A stretch of DNA of 64,000 bases, from the NCBI RefSeq assembly GCF_003710865.1, contig NZ_RHHO01000001.1, positions 166,179-230,178 on the forward strand. Reading direction: 5' to 3'. The position numbers and the translations under genes are program-made. The DNA comes from Brevibacillus borstelensis (GTDB lineage Bacteria > Bacillota > Bacilli > Brevibacillales > Brevibacillaceae). Of the stretch, positions 35,602-44,864 are shown piece after piece. The notes under the pieces were generated by a model. That model was given only the letters and a program-made list of their open reading frames with translations. It did no database searches and had not been told where the DNA came from. How positions within the stretch are numbered: the stretch's first letter is position 1; every line of letters starts with the position of its first letter.

Positions 35602-35655
35602 AAAACTCCCAGTCTGTTTTCAATCCGGTGATGGAGCAGGTTGGGAGTTTTCAGC
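35602..35655. terminator. Terminator shared by speD and the Spo0E-like gene
   Basis: AAAACTCCCA (35602-35611) pairs with TGGGAGTTTT (35642-35651), giving a T-run on the plus strand and one on the minus strand. It overlaps the 3' end of the Spo0E-like gene. Confidence 0.75.
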
Positions 35656-35875
35656 GACGGCTGTACTTTTTCATGTTGCGTTGAGCCAGCACGATGTATT
35701 TGTCCAACTTCTGACTCAGTTCAATGACGGCTTCATCCTGAAGTCCCTTGTTTTTGACCAAATGAAGCAGTTGTTTTTTTAAGTCCTCAATGATTTTACT
35801 AATCTTTACTTCATCTGTTGTATCCATATCGTCACTCTTTACAGTTTTAGATTTGGAGGTTTTGCCTGTTTTCAT
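35651..35875 (-). CDS. Spo0E-family aspartyl-phosphate phosphatase-like protein
   Basis: A 74-residue protein with the Spo0E signature: a helix pair ending in ELSQKLDKYIVLAQRN (the SQxLD motif). Such proteins dephosphorylate Spo0A or other response regulators and delay sporulation. The first 20 residues (Lys/Ser/Thr-rich) may be non-native, because an alternative ATG at 35827 would give a 58-residue protein of more typical length. Confidence 0.75.
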   Translation of the reverse strand: MKTGKTSKSKTVKSDDMDTTDEVKISKIIEDLKKQLLHLVKNKGLQDEAVIELSQKLDKYIVLAQRNMKKYSRR

Positions 35876-36155
35876 CTCGCTAATTTGGTTAAACTTGCAA
35901 CAAAATGAGACGTTTCTTTTCTGCGTGGCGAAATGAGGAATGTCTCTTTCATTTTTTCATTGATACATCGAGCGGTCATAGGATCATCCCCTTTACAGAA
36001 ATAAATGCATCTTCTTTGCCAGTATACAAGCCGTCGCACATTTATTTACAAAAATTGGAGATGGGTGATTGTTTACAATATTCGACGAGAATCTACAAGG
36101 GAGTAAATCAAAAAGGAACGCATTGACAAGCGTTCCGTAAAAAGATAGTTGAATG

Positions 36156-36217
36156 AATAACCTAGGTGCCGCCCAACAATCGGTACTACATTAGCAGGAA
36201 GAGGGACAACAATTCTC
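36156..36217 (-). pseudogene. Decayed second copy of the signalling propeptide 3' end
   Basis: This stretch aligns with 36351-36417, the C-terminal codons of the intact propeptide. On the minus strand it reads RIVVPLPANVVPIV then GY, against KIVVSPPANSAPIV then GY in the intact copy. There is an in-frame TAG just upstream, no signal peptide, and the final stop is lost. The rest of 35876-36348 holds no credible gene. Confidence 0.55.
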
Positions 36218-36256
36218 GTCTACTTTCCCGGTTTCTACCCTATATATAAAAATAAA

Positions 36257-36297
36257 GTAAAACTCCCTCAGTTATTGGTACACCGAGGGAGTTTTAC
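36257..36297. terminator. Bidirectional terminator downstream of the propeptide gene
   Basis: GTAAAACTCCCTC pairs perfectly with GAGGGAGTTTTAC (13 bp) across a 15-base loop. Confidence 0.8.
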
Positions 36298-36348
36298 CTA
36301 CATTCTACGGAACGTTCGACAATCGTTTCGTCTAAAAACTGTTTCGCA

Positions 36349-36489
36349 TTAATAACCTGGGTCTGCTACATTTTTAACAATCGGTGCAGAATTGGCAGGA
36401 GGGGAAACGACAATTTTCCCCGCGGTGAACGAGCCTACCGTTACCATCAGGGCTAGAGATAAGAACATAGTCATCAGTGCTTTTTTCAT
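36349..36489 (-). CDS. Phr-like secreted signalling propeptide
   Basis: A 46-residue exported prepeptide: MKKALMTMF start, hydrophobic core to about residue 20, then a short mature region ending IVKNVADPGY. It has a strong ribosome site (GGGAGGAAAG) and begins 13 bases after the HTH-TPR regulator on the same strand. This is the layout of PlcR-PapR, NprR-NprX and Rap-Phr pairs, in which a processed C-terminal peptide re-enters the cell and binds the TPR domain. The mature form cannot be fixed from sequence. ATG 36489 is the start; the longer frame overlaps the regulator. Confidence 0.75.
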   Translation of the reverse strand: MKKALMTMFLSLALMVTVGSFTAGKIVVSPPANSAPIVKNVADPGY

Positions 36490-36502
36490 TTCACTTTCCT
36501 CC

Positions 36503-37795
36503 CTACTTCCTAATTTTACCTGTAATACTATTATACACATTGCTTAGTTCCGTGACATATTGAATGTCAATAGATATGGAATTTTTCGAGAAAAAGGAGA
36601 AGATGTCATTTATGCATTTCATGATCTCCTCAAGCGCATGAATCTCTCCGTATGCTCGTAGGCTTTTGATGAAGCTTTCCATTCCTTCGGGAATCAATCC
36701 GGTTTGTACCTGGTAGGAGCCTTTTCTCTGGTAATATATCCCTAGTGACAAATGTTTGTAGGGTGTCTCTACTTTTCTTGGCAGTAGGTCCTTCTCTTTT
36801 TTTATTAACTCGGTGATTTTATCCAAGTTTCCGGTCTCTAAATAAATATCAAGCAACTCGTTCGCCATATGGATTCTGTTTTCTTGTGCCAGCTCCCACA
36901 AGTACGTTTTCAACATTGGGATCGCTTCGTCATACTCTTTCTTTCTTACCTTGGTAGCGGCACGATTGATCTTGGTCGAGTCGCTAACAAAGTCGTACTC
37001 AAATTTTTCAAATACATCCAGATGTTTTTCTACGGCATCAAATTGATCCAGGAAGTAGTAGGAGTTGATCATAGCCAGATAAGCTCTAGCTTTGAGCTCA
37101 GTATCATTCGTTTCCAGTGCAAGACCCGATTCGCATAATTTGATACATTGCTTGTATTTTTTGATTGCAAAGGCTTGGAGCGCCATTCTGAAGTAATAAT
37201 TAATTTTTTGTTCTTTGGAAAGAAACTCAATATAATGTAATATCTCTTCTCCATCTTTATAGGATTCGTCCATGCGCTTCAGATCAAGGCGCTCGATCAT
37301 ATAGGTTTGCAGCAATCCCTTTGCAATAAATAGAGGGATTCCTCGTTCGCGAGAGTATCTCACAATCAATTTAAACAGCGCTAATTTCGAGTCAGTATCG
37401 GTAAGGGTATCAGCTAGATCGTACAGTTGCTCAATTGCAGTATTAGTATCTTCTAGAGGCGATTCGAGGAGTTTCAGAGCCACCTTTGAAATCAATGTCT
37501 GGTTCGAAAAACGAATGACCTCCAATAAAAGCTCACGTAGCACATCGACCCGCCGCTCTACTTCGATGTATTGCTCGACTATTTCCGGAAAGGGGATTCC
37601 CAGAACATTTGCAATGGGTTTGATCGTTCTGAGTTCAGGGCGTTTCGTGTCGCCCAATTCTATTTTTGAAATTACACCTTTGTGAACTCCGGATAGATTG
37701 GCAAGTTGTGTGATAGTCAGTTGTTCCCGTTCACGGTATCTCTTTATCATATCACCGATGGTCGTATAGTGAAGTACGCCTACACTGTCCCCCAT
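36503..37795 (-). CDS. HTH-TPR peptide-responsive regulator (RRNPP family)
   Basis: A 430-residue protein with an N-terminal XRE helix-turn-helix (IGDMIKRYREREQLTITQLA through VHKGVISKIELGD, about 12-75) and then a helical TPR array to the end (for example ALQAFAIKKYKQCIKLCESG and LGIYYQRKGSYQVQTGLIPE). This is the plan of NprR, PlcR and related sensors of small peptides. A Phr-like propeptide gene follows directly on the same strand. The start ATG 37795 has AAGGTGA seven bases upstream. Targets are unknown. Confidence 0.85.
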   Translation of the reverse strand: MGDSVGVLHYTTIGDMIKRYREREQLTITQLANLSGVHKGVISKIELGDTKRPELRTIKPIANVLGIPFPEIVEQYIEVERRVDVLRELLLEVIRFSNQTLISKVALKLLESPLEDTNTAIEQLYDLADTLTDTDSKLALFKLIVRYSRERGIPLFIAKGLLQTYMIERLDLKRMDESYKDGEEILHYIEFLSKEQKINYYFRMALQAFAIKKYKQCIKLCESGLALETNDTELKARAYLAMINSYYFLDQFDAVEKHLDVFEKFEYDFVSDSTKINRAATKVRKKEYDEAIPMLKTYLWELAQENRIHMANELLDIYLETGNLDKITELIKKEKDLLPRKVETPYKHLSLGIYYQRKGSYQVQTGLIPEGMESFIKSLRAYGEIHALEEIMKCINDIFSFFSKNSISIDIQYVTELSNVYNSITGKIRK

Positions 37796-37920
37796 GATAC
37801 TTTCACCTTCCGATTATACCTTTTGATTTCCTGATTTTTCCCATTTATGAAAATAGCACATTTCTCATAATTTGTAAAATTTTATAAAGTTCTTTTATCC
37901 TATGCAAAGCCACAACTCCC

Positions 37921-38205
37921 TCAACGCTTGATCCACAATTTCGAAAAGTCTACCCAGCTGAACGACTCAATGGACAATCCTTTCAGTGCAGGGTGATAGC
38001 GTGCTTCTTTCTGCTTGTGAAAGCCGTACAGGAGCCAGTTTTCATCCCGGATCAGCTGCTCGATTCGGTCGATGATCCGTGCTCGCTCCGCTTCCTCAAG
38101 CAGCGCTTTGGCTTTTGCCAAGGAGGTTTCCGGGTAACGGGCCTGTTTGCTTTTTTCCGGCAAGAAGCTGTCGGCCGGTGCTGCATGGCGATAGTCGAAC
38201 CACAA
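37921..38205 (-). pseudogene. C-terminal remnant of an SgrR-like transcriptional regulator
   Basis: The last 94 codons read like the end of the solute-binding-type domain of SgrR regulators: RIEQLIRDENWLLYGFHKQK, then HPALKGLSIESFSWVDFSKLW. No N-terminal winged-helix or further domain continues upstream; the 250 bases before it up to the next gene hold nothing that matches. It is most likely a deletion relic. Confidence 0.65.
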
Positions 38206-38459
38206 TCACAAATAGCAAATGCATCTCCTCCCTTGTAAATCAATGGGGGAGTTTTTCCTTTAAGGAGTTCAATAAAGGTGAAAACAAAAGAAAACGTGAG
38301 AAATCACGAGAATGATAGAACTAAAACAGCAAAAAGAAGATATTTTAGTATATTATCGAATTAGCAATTTACCGTAATAAAGTATACACTCTTAAACGTG
38401 AAGCACTTAAAAATGTTTATAACTACTAAACACGGTCCATTATTCAGGGGGTATACAAG

Positions 38460-39239
38460 ATGAAGAAAATAGGAGCACTGTGGCTGGCATGCGGGATCAT
38501 CCTCTCGCTGATCACCGGATGTTCCGGCGCCAATTCCGCCAATGGGGACGACAAGACGTTGGTGATCGGGATTGACGACAAGTTTGCGCCGATGGGTTTC
38601 CGCGATGAGAAAAACGAGATTGTCGGCTTTGATATTGATTACGCGCGGGCGGCAGCAGAAAAGATGGGCTACAAGGCGACCTTCCAGCCGATTGATTGGA
38701 ATGCGAAGGAATCGGAGCTGAACAGCGGACGCATTGATCTGATCTGGAATGGATATACAATTACGGACGAGCGAAAACAAAAGGTGCTGTTCACCAAGCC
38801 TTATCTGAAAAATGCGCAGGTGGTAGCGGTTCTGGCGAAATCCGATATCAGCAGGCTGGACGACCTGACAGGGAAAAAGGTCGGCCTGCAGGCCCAGTCT
38901 TCTGCCGCCGATGCGCTGAATGCAAGCGCGATTAAGGACAAGCTGAACAGCGTCACGGAATTCAAAGACAATGTACTGGCGCTGAGCGATTTGAAGATCG
39001 GCCGCGTCGATGCGGTCGTCATCGACGAAGTGGTGGCGCGCTATTACATGTCCAAGGAAAAAGACACCTTCAAACTGCTGGATGAAAGCCTGGCGCCTGA
39101 AGAGTACGGAGTCGGCGTGAAAAAAGGAAACGAACAGCTGCTGGAGCAGCTTCAAAAAGCGCTCGATGCCATGAACCAGGACGGTACGGCGGCAAAGATT
39201 TCCGAGAAGTGGTTTGGCGAGGACAAGGTTTTAAAATAA
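38460..39239 (+). CDS. Polar amino acid ABC transporter substrate-binding lipoprotein
   Basis: A 259-residue extracellular binding protein (SBP type 3). The lipobox LITGC gives an anchored lipoprotein at Cys21. The core pattern is APMGFRDEKNEIVGFDIDYA, then NSGRIDLIWNGYTITDERKQ and VGLQAQSSAADAL. The group includes cystine, glutamine and arginine binders; TcyA-like cystine binding is possible but not proven. A hairpin terminator separates it from the permease, a usual way to make more binding protein than membrane parts. Confidence 0.88.
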   Translation: MKKIGALWLACGIILSLITGCSGANSANGDDKTLVIGIDDKFAPMGFRDEKNEIVGFDIDYARAAAEKMGYKATFQPIDWNAKESELNSGRIDLIWNGYTITDERKQKVLFTKPYLKNAQVVAVLAKSDISRLDDLTGKKVGLQAQSSAADALNASAIKDKLNSVTEFKDNVLALSDLKIGRVDAVVIDEVVARYYMSKEKDTFKLLDESLAPEEYGVGVKKGNEQLLEQLQKALDAMNQDGTAAKISEKWFGEDKVLK

Positions 39240-39244
39240 TAGGG

Positions 39245-39276
39245 AAACCGGATTGTTTTTCAAATCCGGTTTTGCC
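39245..39276 (+). terminator. Intra-operon terminator between binding protein and permease
   Basis: AAACCGGATT pairs with AATCCGGTTT across an 8-base loop, followed by a short T-run. It would reduce, not stop, expression of the downstream genes. Confidence 0.7.
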
Positions 39277-39362
39277 ATTTGTACGAACGGAAGATTTCGC
39301 GCAGTCATGTTTCTTCAAGGGAAAAAGAAGGCGGGCTGCGTATCGCAAGGAGCCAATCAAAG

Positions 39363-40022
39363 ATGAACATCGATTATCTAATCAATATTACGGTGCCGAT
39401 GCTGGAAGGGGCACAGATGACGGTTTTGCTGTTCTTCATCGCGATCATCGCGTCTTTGCCGCTCGGCTTTGTACTGACGCTCATGGCAAACAGCAAGAGC
39501 AAGCCGCTTGCCTGGTTTGCCCACACGTATATATACGTGGTCAGAGGAACGCCGCTGCTGTTGCAACTGTTGTTCATCTGCTTCGGGCTACCGATCATTC
39601 CCGTCATCGGCGACTACCTCGTCATGGATCGCTTCGTCGCCGCTTGTCTCGGCTTCATCCTGAACTACGCGGCCTATTTTGCCGAGATTTTCAGAGGCGG
39701 GCTGCTGGCGATTGACAAGGGGCAGTATGAGGCTGCCCAGGTGCTCGGCTTGAACAGATGGCAAACCACTACCAAGATTATTGTTCCGCAGATGGTTCGC
39801 GTCGCACTGCCGGCGATCGCCAACGAGTCGATTACGCTGGTCAAGGATACGGCGCTTTTGTATGCCGTGGCTGTGCCCGAGCTGCTCTATTTCGCGCAGA
39901 CCGCCGTCAACCGCGACTTTACCATCGCTCCCTTTTTCATAGCCGGCATTATCTATTTGCTCATGGCTTTCGTATTGACACTGTTTTTCAAATCGCTGGA
40001 GCGACGGTTCAAATTTGAGTAA
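39363..40022 (+). CDS. Polar amino acid ABC transporter permease
   Basis: A 219-residue HisM/GlnP-type permease with about five helices. The typical text [16 protein letters not shown] and the EAA loop [20 protein letters not shown] are present. ATG 39363 follows AAGGAGC; the longer frame from 39279 is not supported by a ribosome site. It lies 14 bases before the ATPase gene. Confidence 0.92.
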   Translation: MNIDYLINITVPMLEGAQMTVLLFFIAIIASLPLGFVLTLMANSKSKPLAWFAHTYIYVVRGTPLLLQLLFICFGLPIIPVIGDYLVMDRFVAACLGFILNYAAYFAEIFRGGLLAIDKGQYEAAQVLGLNRWQTTTKIIVPQMVRVALPAIANESITLVKDTALLYAVAVPELLYFAQTAVNRDFTIAPFFIAGIIYLLMAFVLTLFFKSLERRFKFE

Positions 40023-40036
40023 GGGACTGGAGACGA

Positions 40037-40783
40037 ATGGGGATCATCGAAGTAACCAATTTGAAAAAATCATTCGGTACGCTGGATGTGCTGAAGGATG
40101 TTACCTTTGAGGTCGGCAAAGGCGAGGTCGTCGCTGTGATCGGTCCGTCCGGCTCGGGCAAGAGCACCATGCTCAGAAGCCTTGTGAACCTGGAGCAGGT
40201 GAACGGCGGGAGCATCGCTGTGGAAGGCGAGTACCTCGTAAAGGACGGCGTTTATGCAAATCCTCAGGGGATCAAGCGCATCACATCGAAAATGGGGATG
40301 GTATTTCAGCACTTTCACCTCTTTCCCCATCTGACGGTACAGGAGAATCTCGAGCTGGCTCCCCGGCTTGTGAGGGGAGAGCCGGCAGAAGAGAGTCGCC
40401 GCAAAAGGGATGAGCTCCTGCGGAAGGTAGGCCTGACCGACAAGAAAGAGGCGTATCCGGCCAAGCTGTCAGGCGGCCAAAAGCAGCGGGTGGCGATCGC
40501 CCGGGCGCTGATGATGAATCCGGCCATCATGTTGTTTGATGAGCCGACTTCCGCCCTCGATCCCGAGCTGACAGGCGAGGTGCTGCAGGTGATCAAGCAG
40601 TTGGCCGAGGAACATATGACGATGGTCGTGGTCACGCACGAAATGGGCTTTGCCAAAGAGGTGGCGGACAAAATCGTCTTCATGGACAACGGCGAGATCG
40701 TCGAATCGGGCTCGCCGGACGAGCTGTTCCACAATGCCAAACACGAGCGGACAAAATCGTTCCTGCACCGGTCATTAAAGTAG
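40037..40783 (+). CDS. Polar amino acid ABC transporter ATP-binding protein
   Basis: A 248-residue ATPase of the GlnQ/TcyC type. Walker [10 protein letters not shown], signature LSGGQKQR, Walker [15 protein letters not shown] and switch His in VVVTHEM are all present. It powers the importer formed with the upstream permease and binding protein. Confidence 0.93.
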   Translation: MGIIEVTNLKKSFGTLDVLKDVTFEVGKGEVVAVIGPSGSGKSTMLRSLVNLEQVNGGSIAVEGEYLVKDGVYANPQGIKRITSKMGMVFQHFHLFPHLTVQENLELAPRLVRGEPAEESRRKRDELLRKVGLTDKKEAYPAKLSGGQKQRVAIARALMMNPAIMLFDEPTSALDPELTGEVLQVIKQLAEEHMTMVVVTHEMGFAKEVADKIVFMDNGEIVESGSPDELFHNAKHERTKSFLHRSLK

Positions 40784-40891
40784 CGGCTATTGTAAAATCC
40801 GCTCAATCTCAGGGCAACATGGCTGGAACTTTTACCCCGGAGATGGTAAAATTTCAGACATATGGCACAAGAACCTTGAGGTGAAAAGTAG

Positions 40892-41104
40892 ATGGAGCAA
40901 AACGACAAATCGAGCGTTGCCGGAGCAGGAGAAGAAGTGAAAAAGGTAAGTCTGGCCGAAGCCGCAAAGCGCATGCTGGAGCAGAAGAAGCAAGCGCAGC
41001 AAGGTGCGAAAGGCCAACAGAAGCATCAAGCGGCGGGCAATCAAATGATGAAGAGCCAGCAAACAAAGAAAATCAGCAATCAGCGCAGAAAAATGGGCGT
41101 ATAA
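40892..41104 (+). CDS. Small basic hydrophilic protein of unknown function
   Basis: A 70-residue protein rich in Lys, Gln and Ala, without membrane or signal segments; the last part is strongly basic (KKISNQRRKMGV). GAGGTGA lies eight bases before ATG 40892 and a terminator follows at once, so it is a real single gene. No family was recognised. Confidence 0.65.
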   Translation: MEQNDKSSVAGAGEEVKKVSLAEAAKRMLEQKKQAQQGAKGQQKHQAAGNQMMKSQQTKKISNQRRKMGV

Positions 41105-41127
41105 GGAACAAAATAAAGTTTGACAAG

Positions 41128-41157
41128 GTCAGTTGGGAAACCAACTGGCTTTTTTTA
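41128..41157 (+). terminator. Terminator after the small basic protein gene
   Basis: GTCAGTTGG pairs with CCAACTGGC around GAAA, followed by TTTTTTT. Confidence 0.9.
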
Positions 41158-41287
41158 TGCACAATTTCGGATTGCGAAACAAAAAAACGAGAAGAATTGA
41201 AAGGACTGGAAGGATTCACTAATGTGATAGAGAAGAATAGAAAATTGTCAAAACCTTTACACATTTCGAGGAAGAGAGGAACCTTCC

Positions 41288-43987
41288 ATGAAATATAAAA
41301 CGAAGCTGCTGATTGGCTTTGGCTTCTTGCTAGTGCTCATGCTGGTGCTTTTGGGCACCATTTCCAATGCGCTGACACACCTGACTCAAAACATCAATGA
41401 GATAGTCGATGACAGGTACATGAAGCTGAAAGCAGCCAATAATATGCAAAATCATGTCAACAACATGAGCAGACTGGTAGCCGGGATCGTCATCGATGAA
41501 ACGCCGCAGAGCATTAATAAAGACAAGCGGGCTTTGGAAGAATCGATTAGCAAAGCGTCCGCCGCATTCGATGTCCTCACGCAAAAAACGGAACATGACC
41601 GTACAAAGGTATTGCTGAGCCAAATTGCTTCCGAATATCAAATCTATACGCAATTGTCCAGAAGGATCAGCGAACTGGCAGAAGCCGGACAGAAAACAGA
41701 GGCGATCGCCCTGATCAACGCTGATATGAAAGGTCAGAAGGACGAGCTATTCCATATGATCGACAACGTAAAGGCCCTGCAGGAATCGCTCCTGGACGAC
41801 GCTTACGACCGCTCCATGGAACAGTACGAGTTTATCAAAAAGCTATCCTTTTACCTGATGATCTTCGGACTGCTGTCGGGGAGCGCTGTAACGGCCTGGG
41901 TCATACGAGGGATCAGCAAAAATCTGACGGGAATCACTTCCATTATTTCGTCAGTCGGGTACAGGTCAACGGACAAGTTCCCGCGCATTCCCGTCACGAG
42001 TCGGGATGAGATCGGAGACATAGCCAGAGCTTTTAATGAAATGGCCCAGACGCTGGAAGAGCATGCCGAGCAGGAAAAAGAATTCACGTTGGCCATGCAG
42101 GAGCACAGCTGGCTGAAGACACAGCTCGCCGATATCACAGCCACCTATCAAGGCGTGCACGACATCAATAAGCTGGCGGAGCTGTTGATTCGGAAGCTTA
42201 CCCCCTTGGTCGGAGCGAGTTACGGCGTATTTTACATCAGGGAAGGACAGTCCGATCATTGGCGTTTTGTAAAGGCGGGCACTTTCGCGAGGGATTCACA
42301 AGAAATCGGGAGCCTTGCTTTTGAGGAAGGCGAAGGGCTGGTAGGGCAGTGCGCAGTAGAGAATAAGGTCATCCAGATCTCCAAGCTGCCGGAGCATTAC
42401 GTGAAGATTTCATCCGGACTGGGCAGCTCGGCCCCCAGTTCGCTCATCCTGGTGCCGGTCTCACACGAAGGACAAGTGCTGGCTGTTCTCGAGCTCGCTT
42501 CGTTTCTCCCGTTTACGGAGCTGCAAAGAAATCTGCTGGAGGAAGTCGCCGGTACGATGGGAACCGCCATCAACAGTATTTTTGTTCACATGCAGGTCCG
42601 CAAGCTGCTGAAGGAGTCACAGACGTTGACAGAAGAGTTGCAAAGCCAGTCCGAGGAGCTGCAGCTGCAGCAGGAAGAGCTGCGCAGCATCAACGAAAAG
42701 CTGGAGGAACAGTACAAAAATTCCGAGTTGAAAGCCAGAGAGCTGGAGAAGGTGAAGGAAGAGCTGGAGAAGCAGGCCGAGCAGGTACAAAAGGCATCAC
42801 GGTACAAGTCCGAATTCCTCGCCAACATGTCCCATGAGCTGCGAACGCCTTTAAACAGCCTGCTGATCCTGTCGCAAATCCTGTCCGAGAACAAGGAGAA
42901 AAACTTGACAGACAAGCAGGTGGAATATGCCACCACCATTTTTACCTCAGGGAAAAACCTGCTTACCTTGATCAACGAAATTCTGGACCTGACCAAGGTC
43001 GAATCGGGAAAAATGGAGATCAACAGAGGCGAGGTGTCGATCAAGTCGATTGCCATTTATGCCGAACGCGGTTTTCGGCCGCTCGCCATTCAAAAAGGAC
43101 TCGGGTTTTCCGTAGAGATTGCTGACGATGTGCCAGACAAACTATGGGCCGATGAGCAGCGCCTGCAGCAAATCATCACCAACCTGCTGTCCAATGCGTT
43201 TAAATTTACGTCTCAAGGCGAGATTCGCCTCAAGCTATCGCGGGAGGAAATCGACGACATTGCGTACGTCTCCATCGCGGTACAAGACACGGGAATCGGC
43301 ATACCTGCGGAAAAACAGGAAATTATTTTTGAAGCGTTTCAACAAGCTGACGGTACCACCAGCCGCAAGTATGGAGGGACGGGGTTGGGACTTTCGATCA
43401 GCCGGGAGATGGCCAAGCTGTTGGGCGGCTTCATCCAGGTGGAGAGCGTCGAAGGGATGGGAAGCACGTTTACCCTGTATCTGCCGATTGAGGAGCAAAT
43501 CAGTACCGGCTCCGACCCCTATTCCCTGCCGCCAGTCGCGGCGGGGATGACCGCGGCGGAGGATCAGCCGCCTGTCAGTATTGATGGCGAAGGGCTGATC
43601 GGGAAAAAGGCACTGGTGGTCGACGATGACATGCGAAATATATTTGCGTTGACCGCCGCTTTGGAAGAGCGCAAAATGACGGTCATCTATGCGGAAAATG
43701 GAAGGGAAGGCATCCAGGCTCTGGAGGACAATCCCGACGTCGACATCGTGCTGATGGATATCATGATGCCGGAAATGGACGGGTATGAAGCTATCGAAGC
43801 GATCCGCAGAATGCCTTCGATGGAGAAGCTCCCGATCATCGCCCTGACAGCCAAGGCGATGAAGCACGACAGGGAAAGATGCATCGAAGCAGGGGCTTCC
43901 GACTACATCAGCAAGCCAGTTGAAATGGAACAGCTGATCTCGCTTATGCGAGTATGGCTGTACAGTCCAATGGAAGGAAAGGAGTGA
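41288..43987 (+). CDS. Hybrid sensor histidine kinase (4-helix sensor, HAMP, GAF, HisKA, HATPase, receiver)
   Basis: An 899-residue membrane kinase. Membrane helices at about 7-29 and 186-208 enclose a helical extracellular sensor. A HAMP domain (about 210-262, VTSRDEIGDIARAFNEMAQT), a GAF domain (about 280-434) and a coiled coil (440-510) follow. The phosphoacceptor His516 is in MSHELRTP, then the ATP-binding domain (DTGIGIP, KYGGTGLGLSI) and a C-terminal receiver with Asp824 in VLMDIMMPEMDGY. The next two genes, a CheR methyltransferase and a receiver-PAS-kinase, are in the same direction with short gaps. The signal is unknown. Confidence 0.93.
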   Translation: MKYKTKLLIGFGFLLVLMLVLLGTISNALTHLTQNINEIVDDRYMKLKAANNMQNHVNNMSRLVAGIVIDETPQSINKDKRALEESISKASAAFDVLTQKTEHDRTKVLLSQIASEYQIYTQLSRRISELAEAGQKTEAIALINADMKGQKDELFHMIDNVKALQESLLDDAYDRSMEQYEFIKKLSFYLMIFGLLSGSAVTAWVIRGISKNLTGITSIISSVGYRSTDKFPRIPVTSRDEIGDIARAFNEMAQTLEEHAEQEKEFTLAMQEHSWLKTQLADITATYQGVHDINKLAELLIRKLTPLVGASYGVFYIREGQSDHWRFVKAGTFARDSQEIGSLAFEEGEGLVGQCAVENKVIQISKLPEHYVKISSGLGSSAPSSLILVPVSHEGQVLAVLELASFLPFTELQRNLLEEVAGTMGTAINSIFVHMQVRKLLKESQTLTEELQSQSEELQLQQEELRSINEKLEEQYKNSELKARELEKVKEELEKQAEQVQKASRYKSEFLANMSHELRTPLNSLLILSQILSENKEKNLTDKQVEYATTIFTSGKNLLTLINEILDLTKVESGKMEINRGEVSIKSIAIYAERGFRPLAIQKGLGFSVEIADDVPDKLWADEQRLQQIITNLLSNAFKFTSQGEIRLKLSREEIDDIAYVSIAVQDTGIGIPAEKQEIIFEAFQQADGTTSRKYGGTGLGLSISREMAKLLGGFIQVESVEGMGSTFTLYLPIEEQISTGSDPYSLPPVAAGMTAAEDQPPVSIDGEGLIGKKALVVDDDMRNIFALTAALEERKMTVIYAENGREGIQALEDNPDVDIVLMDIMMPEMDGYEAIEAIRRMPSMEKLPIIALTAKAMKHDRERCIEAGASDYISKPVEMEQLISLMRVWLYSPMEGKE

Positions 43988-44041
43988 GTATCCATTCTTG
44001 GCGAAAGTCATCCGGATCTGAAACCAGACGAATTTGAAGAA

Positions 44042-44851
44042 TTGGAGAAGATCGAGATCAACCTGCTGCTGGAGGGAATATACCGTCAGTATGGATACGA
44101 TTTCCGAAATTACAACTACTCATCGATCCGGCGCCGGATTTGGCACCGGATACGGATCGAACAAGTCCCCACGATCTCAGCCCTGCAAGAAAAGGTGCTG
44201 CATGACCCGAAGATGATGGATAAGCTGTTATCGGACTTTTCGATTAACGTCACGGAGATGTTTCGCGATCCGCTCTTTTTTCTCGCATTTCGGCAAAAAA
44301 TTGTGCCTGAGCTGCGGAGACTTCCGTTTATTCGAATATGGCATGCTGGCTGCTCTACCGGACAAGAGGTTTTTTCGATGGCCATTCTGCTGCATGAAGA
44401 AGGACTGTTGCCGAAAACGAGGCTGTATGGAACCGACATCAATGAAAAGGTGCTGCAAAAAGCGAAAAAAGGCATCTTTCCGATACAAAAAATGCAGCAG
44501 TACACAAAAAACTATATGCGTGCCGGGGGGAAGCGGGCTTTTTCCGAATACTACAACGTGATCAATGGTTCCGTCCAGTTTAAGCCCTTTTTGATGGATA
44601 ACATGGTATTTGCCCAGCACAATTTGGTTACGGACCGTTCCTTCAATGAGTTCCACGTCATTATTTGCCGCAATGTCATGATCTATTTCAATGAGACTCT
44701 TCAGAACCACGTTCACAAGTTATTTTATGAAAGCCTTTGCGCCAATGGTTTTCTCGGTCTTGGGGATAAGGAAGGAGTTGTATTTACAACCCATGCGAAC
44801 TGCTACGAGGAAGTTTTCGGAACGGAAAAGCTTTATCGCAAATTGCCATGA
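44042..44851 (+). CDS. CheR-family protein methyltransferase
   Basis: A SAM-dependent glutamate methyltransferase of the CheR fold, 269 residues from TTG 44042. The SAM-binding block is WHAGCSTGQEVFSMAI; NVTEMFRDPLFF is the typical N-terminal domain end, and IICRNVMIYF the conserved strand. No CheB is nearby and no classic receptor is in the operon. The start is uncertain: an AAGGAG site at 43978-43983 is followed by an in-frame stretch that looks coding (ILGESHPDLKPDEFEELEK) but has no ATG, GTG or TTG before 44042. Confidence 0.85.
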   Translation: MEKIEINLLLEGIYRQYGYDFRNYNYSSIRRRIWHRIRIEQVPTISALQEKVLHDPKMMDKLLSDFSINVTEMFRDPLFFLAFRQKIVPELRRLPFIRIWHAGCSTGQEVFSMAILLHEEGLLPKTRLYGTDINEKVLQKAKKGIFPIQKMQQYTKNYMRAGGKRAFSEYYNVINGSVQFKPFLMDNMVFAQHNLVTDRSFNEFHVIICRNVMIYFNETLQNHVHKLFYESLCANGFLGLGDKEGVVFTTHANCYEEVFGTEKLYRKLP

Positions 44852-44864
44852 CCCTTTTGCAAGC

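Noticed and set aside
35905..36126. A 73-codon plus-strand frame near the Spo0E-like gene.
   Set aside because: No ribosome site, no motif, and it runs into the decayed propeptide copy.
39245..39276. Hairpin between amino acid binding protein and permease considered as the operon end.
   Set aside because: The permease and ATPase follow in the same direction and complete the same transporter, so it is more likely a partial terminator.
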